From the NCBI GenBank assembly GCA_022565795.1, contig JAIUMA010000001.1:1-64000 (forward strand): a stretch of 64,000 nucleotides of DNA, written 5' to 3'. The DNA comes from Balneolia bacterium. GTDB lineage: Bacteria; Bacteroidota; Rhodothermia; Balneolales; Cyclonatronaceae. Positions 1-8,703 of this stretch are shown here, piece by piece; positions within the stretch are counted from its first letter, which is position 1; the number at the start of each line of letters is the position of its first letter. The notes below the pieces were generated by a model that was given only the letters and a program-made list of their open reading frames with translations, was not told the origin of the DNA and did no database searches. A program made the position numbers and the translations under genes.

Positions 1-1091
1 ATTAAGGCATTCTTTTCGGCAGATATTTCTTCTTTTGGCAGACCAAAAGTCTCGGGGTTATCCATGTGAATGGCAGCATAAAAAGCGCCTCCGCCGCCAG
101 CGCAGCTGAATCCTGGTACACGCCTAACCATTTCACGTACTTTGGTCATTTTCTCCGAAAGTTCACCCTGAATCTTGTATCTCCACGGGAGGTAGTCCTC
201 ATGCGTCATGATTTCCGGGATTACCAGCTGAGGCAGGGTAGTGCTACAAACTTCAGTCATTTTTCCATGGTCTATAGTCACGCACAAAGAATCGAAAGAG
301 CTGCAAGCGTCACGGTTGTGGTACTCGAGCCATCCGCACCGGCTTCCAGGCCACGGGAACTCTTTAGAGATGCCTTTCATCACAATAGCAGGCACTTTAC
401 AACCAATCACTTCAGCAAGGCGGGTCATTTCACATTCATAGAGGATATTCTCATAGATTTCGTCACAAATAATAAATAAGCCGTGTTTCTGCGCAATTTC
501 GACCATTCCTTCAAGCAGTGGCTTTGGCCATACAGCGCCGGTCGGATTATCAGGATTTATGATTAGCAAGGCGCAGACATTTGGATTTTCTTCGGCTATG
601 CGGCTAACTTCTGCAAGATCAGGAAGCCAACCGTTTTCTGGTCGGCAGGTGTAGGTGAGCGCTGCACGTCCAGTTCTTGATGCTTCAGCACCTGAATGAG
701 CAGGATAAGTTGGGGAGGGCATAAGTACACGGGCCTCAGTGGGTAAAAGTCCATAGACCCTTGCAATCGCGTCACCAAGCCCGTTGAAAAAGGTGATGTC
801 TTTAGGTTCAATTCTGTTGCCGCCCAGTCTGTTGGTACGATCAGACAGAAAAGTTCTCGTTACAGGAATGCCTTTTGAATCGCAATAGCCATAGCTTGAG
901 TCGAGCATCGTAGCGCGGGAAACGATGCCTTTCATCCAATCCGGAACTTGAAGTCCTTTCTGGACAGGGTCACCGATATTTTCCCAAAAAACCGGCATGC
1001 CGGCAGACTGGATAGAAAATGCTTTTTCGACTATACCTCTGATTTCATAGTTTTGAACGGGGCGATTGCCTGCGAATCGTTGAAGTCTCAT
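1..1091 (-). CDS. PLP-dependent class I/II aminotransferase (cut at the left edge)
   Basis: The reverse strand reads from ATG (MRLQRFAGNRPVQNYEIRG) with no stop before base 1, so about 363 residues are present and the C-terminus is missing. It is a fold-type I aminotransferase: the NPDNPTG motif that packs against the cofactor, then DEIYENI with the Asp that pairs with the pyridine nitrogen, then ISKEFPWPGSRCGW, in which Lys243 should form the Schiff base and the following Arg binds phosphate. The family moves amino groups between amino acids and 2-oxo acids in the cytoplasm. The substrate cannot be read from the sequence; aspartate or alanine aminotransferase-like is most likely. It is divergent from galE across a 245-base AT-rich gap. 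Confidence 0.9.
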   Translation of the reverse strand, partial: MRLQRFAGNRPVQNYEIRGIVEKAFSIQSAGMPVFWENIGDPVQKGLQVPDWMKGIVSRATMLDSSYGYCDSKGIPVTRTFLSDRTNRLGGNRIEPKDITFFNGLGDAIARVYGLLPTEARVLMPSPTYPAHSGAEASRTGRAALTYTCRPENGWLPDLAEVSRIAEENPNVCALLIINPDNPTGAVWPKPLLEGMVEIAQKHGLFIICDEIYENILYECEMTRLAEVIGCKVPAIVMKGISKEFPWPGSRCGWLEYHNRDACSSFDSLCVTIDHGKMTEVCSTTLPQLVIPEIMTHEDYLPWRYKIQGELSEKMTKVREMVRRVPGFSCAGGGGAFYAAIHMDNPETFGLPKEEISAEKNAL

Positions 1092-1336
1092 GTAAAATCT
1101 TAATTGGTAAATGAAGGTTTCGAAAATATCCTAACAAATTTAGGCAAAAGCAATAAAATGACTAAATAATTATCAACAATATTTCCACAAGCATTATTTT
1201 TAGTTTATTGTTCGATTGATTTGCATTAAATCAGTACAGAAAAGGGGAAGTCGAATTCAGGGGTTTATCCTAAGATTGAAAGTGATATTTTCATTACACA
1301 AAAATAAGGCGAATTAAAATCAGAAAAACGGTACGA

Positions 1337-2353
1337 ATGAAAATTCTAGTTACAGGCGGTCTTGGTTATATCGGTTCACATACGGTTGTTGAACTCTTTA
1401 AAGCCGGACATACAGTTGTCATTATCGATAACCTCTCAAACAGTGAACGAAACGTACTTGATACTCTAGAGAATCTTGCCGGAACAATCATTCCGTTTTA
1501 TGAGGCTGATATAACAGACTCCGCAGAACTTATGAAGGTTTTTGAGGCTGAAGAGGGCATTGAGGGCATCATTCATTTTGCGGCTAAAAAGTCAGTAACG
1601 GAATCGCTTCAGATTCCTGTCGTTTACTACGAAAACAACATTTCCGGCCTTATAAACGTGATGAAAGCGGTTGAACGCTTTCAGATTCCGTATTTTGTTT
1701 TTTCATCTTCCTGCACGGTTTATGGTGAGCCCGAGAGTGTACCTGTTACCGAGTCGACTCCTACCACGAAGTCCATCACGCCTTACGGAAACTCTAAGCT
1801 TTGGGCTGAGGGCATGATTGAGGAATTCACACGCTTAACCGACGGCTTGAAGTCCGTACTGCTTCGTTATTTCAATCCGGTTGGCGCCCATGAGTCGGCA
1901 GCAATTGGAGAGCTCCCGAGAGGCGTGCCCGGCAATCTCATGCCATTCATTACTCAGACTGCGGCAGGCTGGCGCGATGAGCTGCTAATCTTCGGAAACG
2001 ATTACGATACGCCCGACGGAACATGTATCCGAGACTTCATTCATGTTTCGGATTTGGCGCGTGCTCACGTGGATTCACTGAACTACGCTAAAGAAAACGA
2101 CTTCAAGACGGAGGTTTTTAATGTCGGAACGGGAAACGGGGTATCGGTTGATCAGGTGGTGCAGTCTTTTGAGAAAACATCAGGCGTGAAGCTGAACTAT
2201 CGGTATGCGGATCGACGCCCCGGTGATGTGGTGAAAATCTGGGCCGATACCACAAAAGTAAATACCGTGCTCGGATGGAAAGCAGCGTATAGTCTTGACG
2301 ATATGACTCAAACCGCATGGGAGTGGCAGAAAAGACTGGGAAGCAAACCCTGA
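1337..2353 (+). CDS. galE: UDP-glucose 4-epimerase
   Basis: This 338-residue extended-SDR enzyme interconverts UDP-glucose and UDP-galactose, supplying galactose units for envelope polysaccharides. The N-terminal Rossmann motif is GGLGYIG (Gly7, Gly10, Gly13) for NAD binding. The catalytic set is the SSSCTVYG strand near residues 123-130 and Tyr150-x3-Lys154 (YGNSK). RYFNPVGAH and CIRDFIHVSDLA are typical of GalE rather than of other epimerases, and the length matches the family. The gene stands alone on the forward strand and its stop is only 5 bases from the stop of convergent lnt. A GalE with activity on the N-acetylated sugars cannot be excluded. Confidence 0.95.
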   Translation: MKILVTGGLGYIGSHTVVELFKAGHTVVIIDNLSNSERNVLDTLENLAGTIIPFYEADITDSAELMKVFEAEEGIEGIIHFAAKKSVTESLQIPVVYYENNISGLINVMKAVERFQIPYFVFSSSCTVYGEPESVPVTESTPTTKSITPYGNSKLWAEGMIEEFTRLTDGLKSVLLRYFNPVGAHESAAIGELPRGVPGNLMPFITQTAAGWRDELLIFGNDYDTPDGTCIRDFIHVSDLARAHVDSLNYAKENDFKTEVFNVGTGNGVSVDQVVQSFEKTSGVKLNYRYADRRPGDVVKIWADTTKVNTVLGWKAAYSLDDMTQTAWEWQKRLGSKP

Positions 2354-2358
2354 GTTTT

Positions 2359-3924
2359 CTAATTCCGTTTGAGGATAAAAATACCTGCAAGCCCGTATAC
2401 AGCGAGCAGGAGCATAATAAAATTAAACCAGTCGCCATAGCGTACATAAAATGTGAGACGCTCATATACAGGCACCTCCAGCTCGAAGGCTGTGCGGGTC
2501 CAGTATTCCGTTCTGGTGTGCGGGCGCCCGTCGGCGGTTATCATGCCAGAGATGCCGTTATTGGCACTTCTCACTACCGCTCTTCTGGTTTCAATAGCTC
2601 GCAGTCTGGCAAACTCATAATGCTGTATGTGTCCGCTTGTGTTGCCCCACCAGCCGTCGTTGGTGATTACCGTGATGAAGCCTGCGCCTTTTACAACGCT
2701 TCTTCTTACCACGTCTGGAAATACCGAATCGTAGCAAACTACAGCGGGAGATAAAGTGCCGCCTCTGCTTTCGAAAAGGCGCATTTCCGTGCCTCTTCCG
2801 TAGCCGGTGACAGCGCCCCAGTCAACAGGCAGAGGAAGCCTGCTAAGGGTGTGTGCAAACGGCATGCGTTCAACAATGGGCACAAGCCTGATTTTATTAT
2901 AGAAATCCATGCCACCATCCGGATAATAGGCAACGGCGCTGTTGAAATAGTTGAATGGCCGGCCTTGACGATCCAAGCGATGAACCCTGGGCGGCTTCTC
3001 ATCCAGGTAGTACATGAAATAGGGTGCTCCGGTTACAATAGGCACATTCCATTCAGCAGCTTTCATGAGCAGATGGCGGTCGTTATACGACTGGATAAGC
3101 TGATCCACGCCTCCCATCAGGGCGTTTTCAGGCCAGAACATAATTTGGGTATTCTCGGTCACAACGCTATCAATCATGGCGGTGAGCTCAAGTAGTGGCG
3201 TTGATGTGTCCGGATATCCGGCCAAAGGCAGATAGGAGTCGTAGTTGGGCTGGGCAATTACAACATGCACGGACTCATCAGTTTCCAAATCCAGATTCCA
3301 CAGCATCACCAAAGAAAGCAGGGCAGAGACCAGCCAAACTGTAACACCAGAAATAAAGCTTTTGGCTTTATAAAAGGGTGATGAATTTTGTGACTCAAAT
3401 GAAGTCCGGATGCCATCATATAGCAGAAAAGAAACCAGCAGAACCAGAAATGAAACCCCAAGTGAGCCTGTGAATTCAATAAACTGCACGGCCCAGGTGT
3501 GCGTAGACCATGCATTGGCAAGGATTAGCCAGGGCCATGCCAAATCCCATTTAAGGTGAAGCCATTCATATGTTACCCAAACTGAGGCGCTTAATGCTGC
3601 TGCCATCCAGGCTGACTTAAAGCGTTTCACAACGAGGTGCATCAGTGCGAAAACGACTGCCATAATGGCGCTGTTGGCTAGAATAGCGGCAACTCCGCCC
3701 ACCACTGTTGCCATTGTTAGCCAATAGGTTGCAATTATGTTCCATGCAAGGAAAGCCGGATAGCTGTGATAGGCCGCATCACGGAAGCTACCGCACAAGT
3801 CGGATAGACGATACAGCAATATGAAGGCTGCAAAGATTAAAAACGGAAACGGAAATGGAGAAAAACTGAAACCAAGTAAAACGCCTGCTGAAACCGACAA
3901 CAGCCATTTGTTATGTTGATTCAT
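2359..3924 (-). CDS. lnt: Apolipoprotein N-acyltransferase
   Basis: Lnt adds the third acyl chain to the N-terminal Cys of lipoproteins at the periplasmic face of the inner membrane. About 210 residues of hydrophobic segments come first, followed by a nitrilase-fold domain. The catalytic triad is visible: Glu266 (FWPENALMGG), Lys344 (YNKIRLVP) and Cys397 (VVCYDSVFPD), numbered from the ATG chosen here. The last hydrophobic segment lies near the C-terminus. I chose ATG at 3924 (MNQHNKWLL). A TTG at 3939 in the same frame overlaps the rsmI stop as TTGA and would add five residues; two other genes in this window must start that way, so it is a real alternative. Probably co-transcribed with rsmI. 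Confidence 0.93.
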   Translation of the reverse strand: MNQHNKWLLSVSAGVLLGFSFSPFPFPFLIFAAFILLYRLSDLCGSFRDAAYHSYPAFLAWNIIATYWLTMATVVGGVAAILANSAIMAVVFALMHLVVKRFKSAWMAAALSASVWVTYEWLHLKWDLAWPWLILANAWSTHTWAVQFIEFTGSLGVSFLVLLVSFLLYDGIRTSFESQNSSPFYKAKSFISGVTVWLVSALLSLVMLWNLDLETDESVHVVIAQPNYDSYLPLAGYPDTSTPLLELTAMIDSVVTENTQIMFWPENALMGGVDQLIQSYNDRHLLMKAAEWNVPIVTGAPYFMYYLDEKPPRVHRLDRQGRPFNYFNSAVAYYPDGGMDFYNKIRLVPIVERMPFAHTLSRLPLPVDWGAVTGYGRGTEMRLFESRGGTLSPAVVCYDSVFPDVVRRSVVKGAGFITVITNDGWWGNTSGHIQHYEFARLRAIETRRAVVRSANNGISGMITADGRPHTRTEYWTRTAFELEVPVYERLTFYVRYGDWFNFIMLLLAVYGLAGIFILKRN

Positions 3925-3935
3925 TATGAAATTGG

Positions 3936-4673
3936 TCAATGATCTTCCTCTTCAGAATATGATTTACCGGCTAAGACAAACACAAACTCACCTTTTTGCT
4001 TGGGGCGTGATGAGAATTCATCATACAATTCGCGAAGCGTGCCGCGACGGATTTCCTCAAACATCTTGGTTAGTTCTCGACCAACAGCACAGAGTCTGTT
4101 TTCGTCGGTATGCTCCAACAGTTCTTTCATTAGCTTAACGATCCTGTGCGGACTTTCATACAAAACAACCGTGCGATCTTCTTCTATCAAAGCTTTGATG
4201 CGCGTTTGACGTCCTTTCTTGGCGGGGAGAAAACCTTCAAATATGAATCGGTCCGAAGGCAAACCGCTGGCTGCCAAAGCAGTAACTGCTGCTACAGGAC
4301 CCGGAACGGGAACAACCGAAATACCCGCCTGATGAGCAGCACGAGCCAGAAGGAATCCCGGATCAGAGATGGCCGGCATGCCTGCATCGCTAATTAACGC
4401 GATGGATTCACCGGCTTTTAGTCTGTTAATTAATTCCGGGGTTTTGCCGTGCTCATTATGCTGATGATAGGAAAGCAGTGGAGTGCGGATAGCCATATTC
4501 CGTAAAAAGCCGCCGCTGGTTCGGGTATCTTCACATGCGATTACAGAAACGCTGTCCAGTATATCGCGTGCACGGGCAGAGAAGTCGCCCTGATTGCCAA
4601 TTGGTGTTCCCACAAGGTACAGCTTTCCGCCTTCAGCCTGCTGAGTGTTGCGGTTAGCGGTATTGGTTTCCAT
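3936..4673 (-). CDS. rsmI: 16S rRNA (cytidine-1402 2'-O) methyltransferase
   Basis: RsmI methylates the ribose of C1402 in the 16S rRNA decoding centre, using SAM. The 245 residues carry the SPOUT-like tetrapyrrole-methylase fold signatures in order: LYLVGTPIGNQGDFS, ACEDTRTS, SDAGMPAISDPG, then VPGPVAAVTALAASGLPSDRFIFEGFLP split over the SAM site. Length and motif order fit the family. The start ATG precedes a polar stretch, so the true start could be slightly downstream. It lies upstream of lnt with the stop overlapping a possible lnt TTG, which suggests one transcript. It diverges from the VOC gene across 255 bases. Confidence 0.94.
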   Translation of the reverse strand: METNTANRNTQQAEGGKLYLVGTPIGNQGDFSARARDILDSVSVIACEDTRTSGGFLRNMAIRTPLLSYHQHNEHGKTPELINRLKAGESIALISDAGMPAISDPGFLLARAAHQAGISVVPVPGPVAAVTALAASGLPSDRFIFEGFLPAKKGRQTRIKALIEEDRTVVLYESPHRIVKLMKELLEHTDENRLCAVGRELTKMFEEIRRGTLRELYDEFSSRPKQKGEFVFVLAGKSYSEEEDH

Positions 4674-4928
4674 AGTTGAGTAGAAGTTGCTTCGAAAAGT
4701 TGATGGTTTCCCGAATTAAATAACCGAGAGTTTTTGTCCGTTCGAAGGTAGCAATAAAAACGAAATTATTAGAACATCTCTGCTGTTATTCCTCACTGTA
4801 ATTGCATGGGGTAGCGGTTGTTTTGAATTTCTAAAGATGAGCCCGTATTTGTAAATTAGTACCCTGCCAGTTAGAAGCAGTCATACCAGCAAAATCCATT
4901 TTTTTTTATTAACGGAACGGAAAAATTT

Positions 4929-5315
4929 ATGAGCATGAAAAACTTTAAGCCATCAGGACTAAACCACATCACACTGCGGGTTAACAATATTGACCAGGCA
5001 GAGAAGTTTTATGGCGAGTTGTTGGGTTTTGAGCTGGAGAAAAAAATGGGCCGCAGCATGGCCGTGTACCGGATTGGTACAGACTCAATTGTACTGGTTG
5101 AGGCAGAAACGAGCTACAATCGCGATTCCAAGGACTACAGAGTAGACCATTTCGGCTTTACCGTACCACGCTCTGAGATTGTAGACGAAGTAGCTGCATT
5201 TATGAGAGAACATGAGGTGACAATTCTCAGTGGTCCTGCAAATCGTAAGAAAGGACGCTTTCTTTTTATATCAGACCCTGATGGTAATATGATTGAAATC
5301 TTTAGCGAAGAATAA
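4929..5315 (+). CDS. VOC-family (glyoxalase/dioxygenase-fold) protein
   Basis: This 128-residue vicinal-oxygen-chelate protein has two beta-alpha-beta-beta-beta modules. Candidate metal ligands are His13 (LNHITLRV), His74 (VDHFGFTV) and Glu123 (MIEIFSEE), and DPDGNMIEIF is the classic closing motif. Size and pattern resemble FosA/FosX-type or small glyoxalase-like enzymes, but the residues that would bind fosfomycin or glutathione cannot be assigned by eye, so no substrate is claimed. It stands alone, with about 220 bases before the grpE start. ATG at 4935 is an alternative start two codons in. Confidence 0.85.
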   Translation: MSMKNFKPSGLNHITLRVNNIDQAEKFYGELLGFELEKKMGRSMAVYRIGTDSIVLVEAETSYNRDSKDYRVDHFGFTVPRSEIVDEVAAFMREHEVTILSGPANRKKGRFLFISDPDGNMIEIFSEE

Positions 5316-5426
5316 GCGCTTAAGTGGGAATCAAGACTTCAGACTCTCTGGCATAACGCTTCTGCATAATGGCATAGTTGTGCACTTATGTCCTTAGGGT
5401 CGGAAATACCCGCCTTTGGTATGATA

Positions 5427-5452
5427 TTTGCAGAATTTGAACCAAATATAAT
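5427..5452 (+). promoter_or_regulatory. Possible grpE-dnaJ promoter (TATAAT -10 box)
   Basis: A perfect TATAAT lies at 5447-5452, with TTTGCA at 5427-5432 upstream; the 14-base spacing is short for sigma-70. No CIRCE element (TTAGCACTC inverted repeat) is visible before grpE, so HrcA control is not supported. Weak call. Confidence 0.25.
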
Positions 5453-5539
5453 ATCCTTCTGCGCAATCGCTTATTGGCGTTTATGTGCAGAAACAGATTC
5501 AACGAGTTTTTGAAGTACCGAAAATTATTTAACCAATTT

Positions 5540-6109
5540 ATGAGCAACAAAAAAGCAAAAGACTTTGATTCTGAGGAGCTGGATGCTACTCAAGAATCCG
5601 AATTGAACGGCGAAGAGAAAACTGAGGCCGAAACCGGAATGAGTGCCGATGAGCTTTTAGAAGAGAATGAAAAGCTTCGTGATGAGCTCAATCAAAAAAA
5701 TGACCAGATTCTTCGCAAAGTCGCAGAGTTTGAAAACCTGCGCAAGCGTACCCAAAGAGAGCGGGTTCAGCTTTTCGATGACGCCAAAATCAATGCTATA
5801 AAAGATCTCCTTCCGGTTTATGACGATCTTGACAGAAGTATCAGCAATCTCCCGGAAAATGCGGATGATTCATTCGCTAAAGGCGTTCGGATGGTGTACA
5901 GCAAGTTTTCCAACGTGCTTGAGCAAATGGGTATAGAATCAATCAACGAGTCTGGCGTTCCGTTTGACGTTGACCTGCATGATGCGCTACTTCGTCAGCC
6001 TTCACCCGACAAAAAAACGGAAAGCAACACTGTGCTTCAGGTTCTTGAGCCGGGCTACCGACTGGGTGAGAAGGTAATACGCCATGCTAAAGTGATTGTG
6101 AGCGAATAA
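5540..6109 (+). CDS. grpE: Nucleotide exchange factor GrpE
   Basis: GrpE is the dimeric nucleotide-exchange factor that releases ADP from DnaK. From ATG at 5540 (MSNKKAKDFDSEEL) it has 189 residues: an acidic disordered head, a long coiled coil (roughly residues 35-85, containing KVAEFENLRKRTQRER), then the beta-wing domain ending in VLEPGYRLGEKVIRHAKVIVSE, the family signature. An in-frame TTG at 5474 would add a basic 22-residue leader unlike other GrpE N-termini, so I reject it. dnaJ follows after 10 bases, so the two form an operon; dnaK and hrcA are not in the window. Confidence 0.95.
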   Translation: MSNKKAKDFDSEELDATQESELNGEEKTEAETGMSADELLEENEKLRDELNQKNDQILRKVAEFENLRKRTQRERVQLFDDAKINAIKDLLPVYDDLDRSISNLPENADDSFAKGVRMVYSKFSNVLEQMGIESINESGVPFDVDLHDALLRQPSPDKKTESNTVLQVLEPGYRLGEKVIRHAKVIVSE

Positions 6110-6119
6110 AAAATCAGCT

Positions 6120-7268
6120 ATGAGTAAACGAGATTATTACGAAGTTTTAGGAGTATCCAAAGACGCCAACCCGGATGAGATAAAGCGTGCTTATCGCAAG
6201 AAGGCTATGCAATACCATCCTGATCGAAACGCAGACGACCCTTCCGCTGAAACAAAATTTAAAGAAGCAGCAGAGGCCTTCGATGTACTGAAAGATGACA
6301 ATAAAAGAGCTCGTTACGATCAGTTTGGCCATGCCGGTATGAACGGCGGCGGATTCGGCGGTGGTGCAAACTATCAGGATATCGATTTTGAAGATATCTT
6401 CTCCCGCTTTGGTGACATTTTTGGCGGTGCAGCCGGTGGACAACAACGCAGCAGCAGACGTCGCTCTGCGGGCGTGCCGGGCAACGACATGAAAATGACC
6501 ATCAAACTCACGATGGAAGAAGTGGCTTTCGGTGTTGAGAAAAAGCTGAAGGTTAAAAAGTATTCGAAGTGTGATTCATGTCGCGGAACAGGAGCTGAAA
6601 CCGACGAAGATTTCATGACATGTTCATCCTGTAATGGAACAGGAGAATATCGCCAGGTTTCCCGCACCATGTTCGGCTCATTTGTGAACGTGCAGCCATG
6701 CCCGTCCTGTAACGGTGAAGGGCGCACGATTAAGAGAAAATGTTCTTCCTGCGGAGGCGATGGCCGTACCAGAAATGAAGAAACTATTTCCGTTAAGATT
6801 CCGGCCGGAGTTTCGACGAACAACTACATTACCCTGCGTGGTCAGGGAAATGCGGGCCTTCGTGGCGGTCCGGCTGGCGACCTGATTGTTGTTATTGAAG
6901 AAAAAGAGCATGAATACTTCGAACGTGACGGTGATCATATCTTTTATGATCTGCAAATCAGTATTCCTGATGCTATTCTTGGAACTGAAGTTGAAGTTCC
7001 GACGCTAAAAGGAAAAGCTAAGCTCAGGGTAGAGCCTGGAACTCAGTCCGGCAAACTTCTGCGTATGAAAGAGAAGGGAATTCAGCGACTGAACTCAAGC
7101 CTTAGAGGCGATCAGTTTGTTCGTGTGAACGTTTTTATTCCTAAGAAAATCAGTGATTCCGAGCGTAAACTGGTTGAAGACCTCAGACAGGCCGATCATT
7201 TCGATCCGCTCAAACAGACCGAATCTGAAAACGGGTTTTTTTCCAGGCTGAAAAATATTTTCAGCTAA
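6120..7268 (+). CDS. dnaJ: Chaperone protein DnaJ
   Basis: DnaJ delivers unfolded clients to DnaK and stimulates its ATPase. The 382 residues show the full type I order: J domain with the HPD motif (YHPDRN, about residue 35), a Gly/Phe-rich linker (FGHAGMNGGGFGGG), four zinc-finger repeats (CDSCRGTG, CSSCNGTG, CPSCNGEG, CSSCGGDG), then the substrate-binding C-terminal domains with IPAGVSTNNYITLRGQGNAG and a final helical tail. Length is normal. It follows grpE by 10 bases and is read as the second gene of that operon. Confidence 0.97.
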   Translation: MSKRDYYEVLGVSKDANPDEIKRAYRKKAMQYHPDRNADDPSAETKFKEAAEAFDVLKDDNKRARYDQFGHAGMNGGGFGGGANYQDIDFEDIFSRFGDIFGGAAGGQQRSSRRRSAGVPGNDMKMTIKLTMEEVAFGVEKKLKVKKYSKCDSCRGTGAETDEDFMTCSSCNGTGEYRQVSRTMFGSFVNVQPCPSCNGEGRTIKRKCSSCGGDGRTRNEETISVKIPAGVSTNNYITLRGQGNAGLRGGPAGDLIVVIEEKEHEYFERDGDHIFYDLQISIPDAILGTEVEVPTLKGKAKLRVEPGTQSGKLLRMKEKGIQRLNSSLRGDQFVRVNVFIPKKISDSERKLVEDLRQADHFDPLKQTESENGFFSRLKNIFS

Positions 7269-7344
7269 GGCATTTTCCGGGGCTAAACTGCGTTAATCTA
7301 CACGTAATCAACCGGCTAACACTATTAACTTAACCAGACTAACC

Positions 7345-7854
7345 ATGTCTTTTCGTATAACTGCTTTATTCTCCGTTTTGCTGCTTTCATTTTCGGTAGC
7401 CAATGTCTTTGCACAGGAGTCGCTCACCGATGAGCAGATTGCGGCAGTTGAAGCCGCTGTATTTACCGACTGGGACGGAAATGAGGTAAGCGTTTCTGAC
7501 TTCGAAGGCAAAACCATCATGATAGACTTCTGGGAAACATGGTGCAGCCCGTGTATAGCGGTAATGCCTACGCTTGATCGCCTGATGGAAGAGTACAGCG
7601 ATGACTTTGTTGTAGTAGCTGTTTCTCCGGGATGGTCCGATACGGAAGATGTTGTTCGCCGTTTCATGGACGAGCACGATTACCGTTTTGTGTTTGTGCA
7701 CGGTGATGAACTGGCAACGGCACTTGAGATCAGAGGCTTGCCCTACAAGGTTTTCGTTAACCCGGACGGCACATTCAATAAAGCGGAAACCGGTTCAAGA
7801 GGACCTGAACGCGAGTACAACTCCATCAGCGAGCTCATTGAAGCCAACCGCTGA
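7345..7854 (+). CDS. Exported TlpA-like thioredoxin-fold protein
   Basis: This 169-residue protein has a Sec signal peptide (hydrophobic residues 5-22, cleavage after VFAQ) and an AhpC/TSA-TlpA thioredoxin domain. The redox site is WCSPC (Cys67, Cys70) in DFWETWCSPC, and GLPYKVFVNPDG supplies the cis-proline loop and the strand after it. It should work in the periplasm, reducing or exchanging disulfides, possibly for cytochrome maturation; the partner is unknown. It lies 76 bases after dnaJ and is followed by a strong terminator at 7873-7915. Confidence 0.88.
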   Translation: MSFRITALFSVLLLSFSVANVFAQESLTDEQIAAVEAAVFTDWDGNEVSVSDFEGKTIMIDFWETWCSPCIAVMPTLDRLMEEYSDDFVVVAVSPGWSDTEDVVRRFMDEHDYRFVFVHGDELATALEIRGLPYKVFVNPDGTFNKAETGSRGPEREYNSISELIEANR

Positions 7855-7872
7855 TAAATAATCGATTTGCAT

Positions 7873-7915
7873 AAAAAAAGCCCTGCTGAATAACGTATTC
7901 TGCAGGGCTTTTTTT
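7873..7915 (+). terminator. Rho-independent terminator after the TlpA-like gene
   Basis: The arms AAAAAAAGCCCTGC (7873-7886) and GCAGGGCTTTTTTT (7902-7915) pair perfectly. The inner GAATA/TATTC also pairs around an ACG loop after one T-T mismatch. A-run and T-run on both sides make it able to act in either direction. Confidence 0.93.
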
Positions 7916-8018
7916 GTTATAAGTCAGGTTAGCTAAAGATGTATTATTGCCTGAATAACATTTTCGCAATTTATGCCTTAAACGGTTCAATTTCAAGCGA
8001 ATAGAAAAAATAAATACG

Positions 8019-8047
8019 TTGATTCTGGGCACTGAAATTAGTAGAAT
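8019..8047 (+). promoter_or_regulatory. Candidate sigma-70-type promoter for the ankyrin gene
   Basis: TTGATT (8019-8024) and TAGAAT (8042-8047) are separated by 17 bases, with the start codon at 8091. The same TTG-N17-TA...T layout precedes the tRNA gene here. Sequence-based guess only. Confidence 0.35.
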
Positions 8048-8090
8048 ACAGAAGCTTCTTAACTAAAATAACGACCCTGTAAAACGGAGT

Positions 8091-8486
8091 ATGACTATGG
8101 GGAATAATAAATTTCTTGATGCCGTTGAAAGTGGAAACCTGGACGAAGTGAGCGCGATGTTGGGGGCTGGTACCGACCCCAACTCTATGGATGAACATAA
8201 TCGCACGGCTGCGTACAAAGCGGCAAAAAAAGGACACCTCGATATATTGAAAAAACTCGCCGACAGCGGAGCCGATTTAAATATAATTGATAACAGAGGT
8301 ACCAACGCCCTGTATTGGGCAGCATTAAACGGCCATAAAGATGTAGCCACTTTTCTTCTTGAAAACGGAGCACGGGCAGACGTAATTGACGACCGAGGAT
8401 GGACCATTATGGATCATGTGGACAGTTCGGGAAATAAAGAGATGCACGCCTTGCTCGAATCTTTTCACGCATCTGAGCATGCTTAG
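8091..8486 (+). CDS. Small ankyrin-repeat protein
   Basis: The 131 residues consist almost wholly of ankyrin repeats: NKFLDAVESGNLDEVSAML, then NRTAAYKAAKKGHLDILKKL, then NALYWAALNGHKDVATFLL, with a final capping repeat from about residue 100. The gaps between repeats contain GTDPNSMDE, GADLNIID and GARADVID turns. There is no signal peptide or membrane segment, so it is probably a cytoplasmic protein-binding module whose partner is unknown. It is monocistronic: the upstream and downstream genes are both separated by terminators. A second ATG at 8097 (MGNNKF) could be the true start. Confidence 0.85.
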   Translation: MTMGNNKFLDAVESGNLDEVSAMLGAGTDPNSMDEHNRTAAYKAAKKGHLDILKKLADSGADLNIIDNRGTNALYWAALNGHKDVATFLLENGARADVIDDRGWTIMDHVDSSGNKEMHALLESFHASEHA

Positions 8487-8538
8487 CTAAACATCATCTG
8501 CTAAATCGTTTAAATACATTTACTGAACCAAATTCTCA

Positions 8539-8570
8539 ATCCGGGCAGCGTTGCTGTCCGGATTTTTTTT
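8539..8570 (+). terminator. Rho-independent terminator after the ankyrin gene
   Basis: ATCCGGGCAGC (8539-8549) and GCTGTCCGGAT (8553-8563) form an 11-bp stem with one G-T pair and a 3-base loop, followed by a run of eight T. Confidence 0.93.
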
Positions 8571-8614
8571 GCTTGTGAGAATCGTGAATGACTAAAAGCT
8601 AATCCTCCACCTTA

Positions 8615-8643
8615 TTGAGATTCGGATGCTTTTGCCGTAATTT
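8615..8643 (+). promoter_or_regulatory. Candidate promoter for aguB-aguA
   Basis: TTGAGA (8615-8620) and TAATTT (8638-8643) are separated by 17 bases, about 60 bases before the aguB ATG and just after a terminator. The -10 is weak. Confidence 0.3.
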
Positions 8644-8703
8644 ACCGTCCTGTAATATTCACATCCTTTTTTAATTCACACAGCCTCTGAAAGGCTATAT
8701 TTT

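Noticed and set aside
5427-5539. HrcA/CIRCE control of grpE-dnaJ
   Set aside because: No TTAGCACTC-type inverted repeat can be found upstream; only a TATAAT and TTTGGT/ACCAAA pair are present.
5474-5539. Longer GrpE start at TTG 5474
   Set aside because: The added 22 residues are basic and unlike GrpE N-termini, which begin with an acidic stretch from the ATG at 5540.
8502-8512. TAAATCGTTTA as a further LacI operator
   Set aside because: It resembles the site at 25318 but lies after the ankyrin gene, between its stop and a terminator, where no promoter is expected. Likely chance.
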